From NCBI GenBank assembly GCA_023438785.1, contig JAEXQJ010000056.1:1-7699 (forward strand): a stretch of DNA of 7,699 nt. The letters run 5' to 3'. Source of the DNA: Pseudomonadota bacterium (lineage in GTDB: Bacteria > Myxococcota_A > Polyangia > Fen-1088). Position numbers and translations under genes: made by a program. Every line of letters begins with the position of its first letter. The first letter of the stretch is position 1. Below the pieces are notes generated by a model. It saw only the letters and a program-made list of their open reading frames with translations. It ran no database searches and was not told the DNA's origin. Of this stretch, positions 1 through 4,949 are shown in pieces.

Positions 1-32
1 GGCTATGCGGCCCCGCCCGCCGTCGGCAGCGC

Positions 33-38
33 TACAAT
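33..38 (+). promoter_or_regulatory. Probable -10 box of the exonuclease gene (leaderless arrangement)
   Basis: The hexamer TACAAT matches the sigma-70 -10 consensus at five of six positions. It ends 7 nt before the ATG at 46, so transcription would begin at or one base from the start codon. No Shine-Dalgarno sequence lies between it and the ATG. No good -35 hexamer is visible in the short upstream sequence in the window. The -10 match is seen; leaderless initiation is inferred. Confidence 0.42.
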
Positions 39-45
39 CCGCGCC

Positions 46-774
46 ATGCCACCCACGCATCTCGTGCTGGATATCGAGACCGTCCCGGACAGCGATCTGT
101 ACGTTCCCGCACCACCTGCGCCGGGCATGGAGCGACCGTTTCCACCGCCCTACGCCTGCAAACCAGTGGTGATAGGCGTGATGTGGCTGGATGAGACCCT
201 GGCCTGCAAGAAGATGGGCACCATCGGCGAGGGCAAGGACGAGGCCGGCATGCTCGCGGACTTTGCGGAGTTCATGGGCAAATGGAAGCCGCACCTGGTG
301 ACCTGGAATGGGCGCGGTTTCGACCTGCCCGTGCTGGTCTTGCGCGCCCTCCGCCACGGCATCGCCCTGCCCTGGTATTACCGCGAGACGGGCTATCGCT
401 ATCGCTACACGCAGGAAGGGCACCTCGATCTGGCCGATTTCCTCTCCGATCACGGGGCCGCGCGGATGACCTCGCTGCACGGGGCGGCCCGCCTCATCGG
501 CCTGCCCGGCAAGGATGAGGGCCTGGATGGCAGCCAGGTGGAGGGGCTCTATCGGGCCGGGCAAATCGAAATGCTGCGCCAGTACTGCCTCTCGGACGTG
601 ACGCAGACGGCGTTCGTGTTCCTGCGCTTTCGGCTGCTGGAGGGTCAGATCGATCGGGCGACCTACAGCCGAGCCGCTGCCCAGCTCCTGGCCTCCGTCG
701 AGGCAGACGGACGCCTCGAACGCTTGGTGGCGGGCATCGATCGACCGCGGCTTCTGATGGGTGACGGCGGCTGA
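46..774 (+). CDS. Predicted 3'-5' exonuclease, PolB-exonuclease-related DEDDy family
   Basis: This 242-residue cytoplasmic protein is a stand-alone ribonuclease-H-fold exonuclease, expected to remove nucleotides from DNA 3' ends with two divalent metal ions. All three Exo motifs are visible: Exo I as D9-I-E11-T near the N-terminus, Exo II as N88-G-R-G-F-D93, and Exo III as Y180-C-L-S-D184. The Y-x3-D form of Exo III places it in the DEDDy subclass, so D9, E11, D93 and D184 should bind metal with Y180 assisting. The overall pattern fits the family described as 'predicted 3'-5' exonuclease related to the exonuclease domain of PolB' (Pfam DNA_pol_B_exo2). There is no polymerase domain, and the length suits a single-domain protein. 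The ATG at 46 leaves only eight residues before Exo I, so a later start is unlikely. It ends 12 bp from the convergent SRPBCC gene. Its physiological substrate is unknown to me. Confidence 0.92.
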   Translation: MPPTHLVLDIETVPDSDLYVPAPPAPGMERPFPPPYACKPVVIGVMWLDETLACKKMGTIGEGKDEAGMLADFAEFMGKWKPHLVTWNGRGFDLPVLVLRALRHGIALPWYYRETGYRYRYTQEGHLDLADFLSDHGAARMTSLHGAARLIGLPGKDEGLDGSQVEGLYRAGQIEMLRQYCLSDVTQTAFVFLRFRLLEGQIDRATYSRAAAQLLASVEADGRLERLVAGIDRPRLLMGDGG

Positions 775-786
775 TCGCGAAGCGCC

Positions 787-1239
787 CTAACGCCGCAGGG
801 CCTCGCGGCGCACCGACTGGAACATGGCCGGCAAGGAGAGGGCCACCAGGCCGTCGGTGATCTTGCGCAGCAGGAAGCCGGGCACGGGAGCCTCGACGCG
901 CAGGCTGACCTCGTACTCGACGCGCGTGCCGTCGGCCTCGGCGGCAAAGCGCCAGCCCCCCAGCGAGTCCTTGACCACCTCGCCCTCGACGTACCGCCAC
1001 GACACCCGGCCCGCCTCGGGCTCGCAGGTCAGGTCCAGCACGTAACGGAAGGGCAGCACGATGTTGCCCCGAAACTCGACCCGGCTCACCAGGCCATCGA
1101 CCTTCAGAACGCGCGCCTCTTTGATCTCGGGAAAGAGCCGTGGATAGGCGGTGAAATCCACCACCACGGCGTAGACCTGCGCGGGCGAGACACCGGCCAA
1201 GACGGCGCTGTGGCGAACCGGAGCGGGATCGTGAGGCAC
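787..1239 (-). CDS. SRPBCC/START-like protein, COQ10/RatA type
   Basis: This 150-residue protein looks like a single SRPBCC (Bet v1/START-fold) domain of the polyketide-cyclase/COQ10/RatA type, which encloses a hydrophobic ligand pocket. The typical opening helix pattern is present at about residues 15-40 (SPAQVYAVVVDFTAYPRLFP), followed by alternating beta strands, a W-R-Y-V-E-G segment near the middle, and a long amphipathic C-terminal helix containing the VPGFLLRKITDGLV stretch. Known relatives include the ubiquinone-binding COQ10 proteins and E. coli RatA; which role applies here cannot be told. I place the start at the GTG at 1239 because the domain begins shortly after it. The frame is open to a TTG at 1314, but the extra 25 residues are Arg-rich and unlike the family. 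No Shine-Dalgarno sequence precedes the GTG. It is divergent from the aminopeptidase gene. Confidence 0.87.
   Translation of the reverse strand: MPHDPAPVRHSAVLAGVSPAQVYAVVVDFTAYPRLFPEIKEARVLKVDGLVSRVEFRGNIVLPFRYVLDLTCEPEAGRVSWRYVEGEVVKDSLGGWRFAAEADGTRVEYEVSLRVEAPVPGFLLRKITDGLVALSLPAMFQSVRREALRR
791..810. terminator. Possible GC-rich stem-loop between convergent genes
   Basis: A perfect 6-bp inverted repeat (CGCCGC / GCGGCG) with an 8-nt loop lies inside the last codons of the SRPBCC gene, beginning 16 nt past the exonuclease stop. Its position between convergent genes would suit transcript termination, mainly for the exonuclease mRNA. There is no T-tract on either strand, and chance hairpins are common at this GC content. 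Confidence 0.25.
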
Positions 1240-1245
1240 GAGGGT

Positions 1246-1251
1246 TGTATA
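1246..1251 (-). promoter_or_regulatory. Possible -10 box of the SRPBCC gene
   Basis: Read on the minus strand, this is TATACA, matching four of six positions of the sigma-70 -10 consensus. It lies 6 nt before the GTG start at 1239, and there is no Shine-Dalgarno sequence between them. The arrangement copies that of the exonuclease gene and suggests a leaderless transcript. No convincing -35 hexamer is seen. Confidence 0.32.
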
Positions 1252-1305
1252 GCAGGCTGCTGGCGAGGTCGGCTGATTTCGCGCTACCCTTCGTCGCTGT
1301 CCGTC

Positions 1306-1309
1306 GGAG
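1306..1309 (+). promoter_or_regulatory. Ribosome binding site deciding the aminopeptidase start
   Basis: GGAG lies 7 nt before the ATG at 1317. This supports that ATG over the in-frame TTG at 1245, which would add 24 residues with no family resemblance and would read through the divergent promoter region. Confidence 0.6.
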
Positions 1310-1316
1310 ATCAACC

Positions 1317-3935
1317 ATGCCCAGGCCTTTCGTTCCCCCCGGCACCCAGTCCCACTACGTCCCGGATCGCCCCGTGGCTGTCACCCATGTCCGGCTTGAG
1401 TGGGAGCCGGACCTGCCGGGCCGCACGCTGGCCGGTCAGGTCACCCTCTCCATGACCGCCCGCCGGGATGGCCTGGATGTGGTGGAACTGCACGCGGTGG
1501 ACATGACCATCGGGGCCATCACCCTCAACGGCCGGCCGGTCCCGGCCAGCGACTACGACGGCGAACGCCTGCGCGTGCGCATGGATCGCCGCTACGCGCG
1601 CGACGAGCGCTTCCACCTCGCCGTGGCCTATCGCTGTACGCCCCGGCGCGGTCTGTACTTCGTGGGCCCCGATGAGAGCCATCCCGAGCGGGCGCTGGAG
1701 TGCTGGACCCAGGGACAGGACGAGGACTCGCGCCACTACTGGCCGTGCGTGGACCTGCCCATCGAGAAGGCCACCAGCGAGGTGTTGTGCACGGTCCCCG
1801 CGGGACTGCGCGTGCTCTCCAATGGCGATCTGCGGGAGACGCGCAAGCTGAGCGACGGCCGCGTGCTGTGGCACTACGTCCTCGACGTCCCGCACTCGCC
1901 TTACCTCGTGACCCTGGCCTGCGGGCCGTTCTCCGAGCAGATCGACCGCGCCCCCGCCACGGGCGTGGCCGTCTACTACTACGGTCCCCAGGGCCGCGAT
2001 GCGGACGTGCGCCGCAGTCTGGGTCGCACGCCCGAGATGATCGACTTCTTCTCCGAACGCATCGGTGTGCCCTACCCTTTCCGCCGCTACAGCCAGATCT
2101 ATGTCTCAGACTTCATCTTCGGAGGCATGGAGAACACCACCGCCACCACCCTGACCTCGGAGGCCCTGCTCGACGAGCGCGCCGCCCTGGATCACGACGT
2201 GGAGGCGCTGGTGGCCCACGAATTGGCGCACCAGTGGTGGGGCGATCTCATCACCTGCCGCGAATGGCCCGAGGCCTGGCTGAACGAGGGCTTCGCCACC
2301 TATTTCGAGTACGTGTGGCGTGAGCATTCGCGCGGGCGTGACGAGGCGGATGCGGATCTGCTCGGTGATCTCGACGCCTACCTGGGCGAGGCGGGGCACT
2401 ACCAGCGTCCGATCTTCTGCCGCCAATACGAGGAGCCGATCGATTTGTTCGACCGGCACCTGTACGAGAAAGGCGGACGCGTGCTGCACATGCTGCGGCA
2501 GGAACTGGGCGACGATGTCTTCTGGCGCGCCCTGCGCCTGTACGCGGAACGCCACGCGCGTGGCACCGTGGAGACACGCGATCTGGCCCGGGCGGTCGAG
2601 GACGCCTCGGGGCGCAACATGGACGGATTCTTCGATCAGTGGGTGAACCGGGCCGGACACCCCGAGTTGGAGCTGGGCTGGGAGTGGGATGCGGACAAGG
2701 GGCTGGGGACGCTGCGCCTGGAACAGAAGCAGACCGGCGAGCCCTTCCGATTCCACGCCCAGGTGCGCTTCGAGGTCGAGGGGCAAACGCGCGACGAGGT
2801 GGTCAAGGTCAGAGAGCGGACGCACGGCTTCGAGTTCCGTCTGCCCGCCCGGCCCACGCAGGTGGTCTTCGATCCCGGCGACGTGCTCCTCAAGACCGCC
2901 CAATTCAAGAAGGGTCACCTGCTGTGGGCGCGTCAACTGAGAGCCGCGGCGCTGGGCATCGATCGGTTGCTGGCCGCGCGCGCCCTGGTCGAAAGCCCCA
3001 GCCCGGCGGCCGTGGGCGCCCTGCGCGCGGCATTGGAGACCGATACGTTCTGGGCCGTGCGGGCCGCCGCCGCCACGGCCTTGGGCAAGACCCGCCGCCA
3101 GGACGCGCTCGACGCCCTCCTGCTCGCACGCGATCAGCCGAACCCGCGCGTGCGCCGGGCCGTGGCCGCGGCGCTGGGCGAGTTCCGCGTGGATTACGCT
3201 CCCGGCAACCAGCGCGCGGCGGAGATCCTAGAACACTGGGTCCTGCAGGGCGATGCCAGTTGCTTCGTGGAGGCCAATGCGGCCCTGGCCCTGGGTCGGA
3301 CCCGCTCGGCGCTCGCCCTGGATGTCCTGCCGCGCGCGCTCAACCGCCCGGCCTACCAGGATGTGATCCGCGCGCGTGCCATCGAGGGGTTGGGTGCCAG
3401 CGGCGACGAAGCGGCCCTGCCCCTCGTGGAGGCGCTCTTCTCGCCCGCCGCTTCTCTGCAGGCCCGGCGCGCCATGGTGGCCGCCTTCGCCCACCTGGCC
3501 GAGGGCACGACGCAGGCCCGCCGGGCTCGTGAGCGCGTCGAGGCGTGGCTGACCGATCGGGATTTCCGCGTCCGCATGGAGGCGGCTTCAGCCCTGGTGC
3601 TGCTCGGTGACATGCGGGCGGTGCGCGCCTTGGAGCAAGCCCAGGCCGCGGAGTTGGATGGCCGGGCACGGCGGCGCATGCGCGAGGCCGTGGTGGAGCT
3701 GCGCGAGAAGGGCCGCCCGGCCGAACGGATGCGCAAGCTGGAAGAAGAAGTCGAGCGCCTGAACGGCGAAGCGGTGCGCCTGCGCGAGCGCCTGGAGAAA
3801 CTGGAGGAACGCGCGACCAAGGGTGAGCCGCCCCCGCCCAGCCCGGCGCCCGAGCCGGCCAAGCCCGCGTCGAGACGCCCGCGCCCCGGCAGCCGCCGCG
3901 GCACCAAGCCCCTGGCCCCCCGGCGCCGACGCTAA
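1317..3935 (+). CDS. M1 family zinc aminopeptidase with C-terminal HEAT repeats, coiled coil and basic tail
   Basis: This 872-residue protein is a gluzincin aminopeptidase, expected to release N-terminal residues from peptides. Residues 1 to about 190 form the beta-sandwich N-terminal domain. The catalytic domain carries the exopeptidase motif G269-G-M-E-N273 (GxMEN family form) and the zinc site H301-E-L-A-H305 with the third ligand E324 in W-L-N-E-G-F-A, at the usual HEXXH-x18-E spacing. Y383 in the YEKGG segment is the likely transition-state tyrosine. All catalytic residues are present, so it should be active. In place of an ERAP1-type helical C-domain, residues from about 540 to 790 are alpha-helical HEAT/armadillo-like repeats rich in Ala, Arg and Leu. 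A coiled coil follows at about 803-835 (leucines at 808, 815, 822, 826, 829), then a Pro/Arg-rich tail at 838-872 ending in four arginines. No signal peptide is seen, so it is probably cytoplasmic. It is convergent with the 61-residue gene, 20 bp away. Confidence 0.95.
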   Translation: MPRPFVPPGTQSHYVPDRPVAVTHVRLEWEPDLPGRTLAGQVTLSMTARRDGLDVVELHAVDMTIGAITLNGRPVPASDYDGERLRVRMDRRYARDERFHLAVAYRCTPRRGLYFVGPDESHPERALECWTQGQDEDSRHYWPCVDLPIEKATSEVLCTVPAGLRVLSNGDLRETRKLSDGRVLWHYVLDVPHSPYLVTLACGPFSEQIDRAPATGVAVYYYGPQGRDADVRRSLGRTPEMIDFFSERIGVPYPFRRYSQIYVSDFIFGGMENTTATTLTSEALLDERAALDHDVEALVAHELAHQWWGDLITCREWPEAWLNEGFATYFEYVWREHSRGRDEADADLLGDLDAYLGEAGHYQRPIFCRQYEEPIDLFDRHLYEKGGRVLHMLRQELGDDVFWRALRLYAERHARGTVETRDLARAVEDASGRNMDGFFDQWVNRAGHPELELGWEWDADKGLGTLRLEQKQTGEPFRFHAQVRFEVEGQTRDEVVKVRERTHGFEFRLPARPTQVVFDPGDVLLKTAQFKKGHLLWARQLRAAALGIDRLLAARALVESPSPAAVGALRAALETDTFWAVRAAAATALGKTRRQDALDALLLARDQPNPRVRRAVAAALGEFRVDYAPGNQRAAEILEHWVLQGDASCFVEANAALALGRTRSALALDVLPRALNRPAYQDVIRARAIEGLGASGDEAALPLVEALFSPAASLQARRAMVAAFAHLAEGTTQARRARERVEAWLTDRDFRVRMEAASALVLLGDMRAVRALEQAQAAELDGRARRRMREAVVELREKGRPAERMRKLEEEVERLNGEAVRLRERLEKLEERATKGEPPPPSPAPEPAKPASRRPRPGSRRGTKPLAPRRRR

Positions 3936-3955
3936 GCTGGGTCAGTTCACGCGGA

Positions 3956-4141
3956 CTACGCCGGGCCGTTGGGTCCGGATGTGCGGTCTCCATTCTCCAC
4001 GGGTGTGACCTGGATGTACCGTATACGGAAAGCGTCTCCGCCGTAGGTCTCCAAGCCCCAATCCATGGCGTCCTCCAGGTCGGTGAACATGGCAGAGGGC
4101 TGCTGGTCACCGTCGGGGATTATGGCGAAGCAGCAGATCAT
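3956..4141 (-). CDS. Small uncharacterised protein (61 aa)
   Basis: I do not recognise a named family. The protein opens with a hydrophobic strand (MICCFAII), then a D-G-D turn, a helix-like acidic stretch (FTDLEDAMDWGLETYG), and another strand (FRIRYIQVTPVE) before a polar, Gly/Pro-rich tail of about 12 residues. This beta-alpha-beta pattern reads like a real compact fold, and third codon positions are mostly G or C as in neighbouring genes. An AGGG Shine-Dalgarno-like sequence lies 9 nt before the ATG. The start codon also overlaps the stop of a possible 40-codon upstream ORF (ATGA). There is no signal peptide or membrane segment. It is convergent with the aminopeptidase gene. The main alternative is a chance ORF; the patterned protein sequence argues against this. 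Confidence 0.55.
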   Translation of the reverse strand: MICCFAIIPDGDQQPSAMFTDLEDAMDWGLETYGGDAFRIRYIQVTPVENGDRTSGPNGPA

Positions 4142-4442
4142 CTGCAGCCGCCCTGCGAGAGCCCGAATTCGTCAGCGGTCATCCACAAACCGGACAGGGC
4201 TGGCGAACTTGGGACACCTGCCCGGCCGACGGAAGTACGTAAAGCTCGATATCTCCTCATGGGGGAGTGCTCCTCGGGTTGCGGAGCTGAAGAGGTAGCA
4301 AGCCACGAGCCAGACACTGACAGCAGCCGTCGAGAGGGATCGAGCCCGAGTTGCCGGTCAATTCCTCGCCGCTGTCGGCCTGTGCCCGACGGAGCACCGA
4401 CGTTGGCGGGCGTCGGCTCGTGCTTGCGGGCCGCGAACCAGA
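4142..4442. other. Intergenic stretch of about 300 bp with no confident gene
   Basis: This gap separates the end of the transpeptidase/PEGA operon from the small minus-strand gene. It contains two adjacent stem-loops at 4372-4416 and a possible minus-strand ORF of 40 codons at 4138-4260, preceded by a GGAG sequence and ending in an ATGA overlap with the 61-residue gene. Translations in the other frames give no recognisable domain. I could not find a convincing promoter pair for the small gene, although its promoter should lie here. No tRNA-like cloverleaf or insertion-sequence ends were noticed. Confidence 0.5.
4372..4416 (-). terminator. Two adjacent stem-loops downstream of the transpeptidase/PEGA operon
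   Basis: The first hairpin met by polymerase pairs CCGACG (4397-4402) with CGTCGG (4411-4416) around an 8-nt loop and begins 27 nt after the PEGA gene stop. The second pairs CTGTCGG (4372-4378) with CCGACGG (4386-4392) around a 7-nt loop, with one G-T wobble. Both stems share the GTCGG/CCGAC core. Position and strength suit transcription termination or mRNA 3'-end protection. There is no U-tract, so a classical intrinsic terminator is not proven. Confidence 0.35.
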
Positions 4443-4949
4443 CTACTCCCCTTGGTTGGCCGGCTGGGCGCGATACCCGCTCACGCCCGGCGCGTCTGCG
4501 AGACGCACCAGGCGCACGTTGACCTTGTCGCTGCGATCCGTATGCAGACGCGTGTGGTGCGGCAGGAAGCCGTCGGCGCGGATCTCCAGATCGACGGGCC
4601 CGCTGGAGCGCGGTCGCTCCCACTGCAAGGACGGCTTGGCTGTCGAGACCTGCCCGACCTTCTTGGCCCCCCACATCACGACGGCCTTCACAGGCGGATT
4701 CACGTTCAGAGTGAGCGTCACGGTCTCCGACACGGGGTTGGCCTCGCGCGCTTCGGCTTTCAGCTCGTCGTCCGAGGCGCGCTCCACGGGCTCCTTTTCG
4801 GTGCTCGGTCCGGGCCGGGCTGGCGTGGCCGGCGTGGGTGCCGTGGTGGCGGCCGGTGCCACGCGGGGCTCGGGCTCGGCAACAGGCACCTCGCCCCTCT
4901 GACGGCAAGCGGCCAACAACAGGAACAGCAGGGACCATCGGACCGTCAT
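4443..4949 (-). CDS. Lipoprotein with PEGA-like domain
   Basis: This 168-residue protein begins with a short lipoprotein signal peptide: one Arg, a hydrophobic run, and the lipobox L12-A-A-C15, so C15 should be lipidated and the protein anchored in an envelope membrane. Arg follows the Cys, not Asp, which would favour the outer membrane under the E. coli rule; this may not hold here. Residues about 16-55 are a Pro/Ala-rich linker and 56-70 a charged stretch. Residues about 75-150 form a beta-rich domain with the PEGA pattern (L-N-V-N-P-P at 81-86, then VDLEIRADGFLPHHTRL at 119-135). PEGA domains are usually surface or periplasmic and of unknown precise role. The ATG overlaps the TGA of the upstream transpeptidase gene (ATGA) and has a perfect GGAGG, so the two are almost certainly translated together. 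This suggests a partner function in the envelope. The reading frame stays open far upstream, but the signal peptide and ribosome site fix this start. Confidence 0.87.
   Translation of the reverse strand: MTVRWSLLFLLLAACRQRGEVPVAEPEPRVAPAATTAPTPATPARPGPSTEKEPVERASDDELKAEAREANPVSETVTLTLNVNPPVKAVVMWGAKKVGQVSTAKPSLQWERPRSSGPVDLEIRADGFLPHHTRLHTDRSDKVNVRLVRLADAPGVSGYRAQPANQGE

Noticed and set aside
1245..1316. TTG-initiated 24-residue extension of the aminopeptidase
   Set aside because: The ATG at 1317 has a good GGAG site, the extension has no family resemblance, and it would occupy the divergent promoter region.
494..1345. Minus-strand frame of 283 codons over the exonuclease/SRPBCC junction
   Set aside because: Arg/Gly/Pro-rich low-pattern translation overlapping two well-supported genes; a frame shadow.
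2106..2936. Minus-strand frame of 276 codons opposite the M1 catalytic region
   Set aside because: It is the antisense of the HEXXH and GxMEN coding sequence and has no recognisable domain.
3340..4110. Minus-strand frame of 256 codons opposite the aminopeptidase 3' end
   Set aside because: Pro/Arg/Ala-rich and Trp-rich translation without pattern, conflicting with both the aminopeptidase and the 61-residue gene.
4138..4320. Cys-Pro-Val-Cys-Gly zinc-ribbon-like string in one minus-strand frame of the gap
   Set aside because: The frame is interrupted by stops on both sides and only one Cys pair is present, so it is most likely chance.
4321..4440. Possible transposase-like helix-turn-helix remnant in a plus-strand translation of the gap
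   Set aside because: Resemblance rests on a few residues in one frame without start, stop context or terminal inverted repeats; not enough to call a mobile-element remnant.
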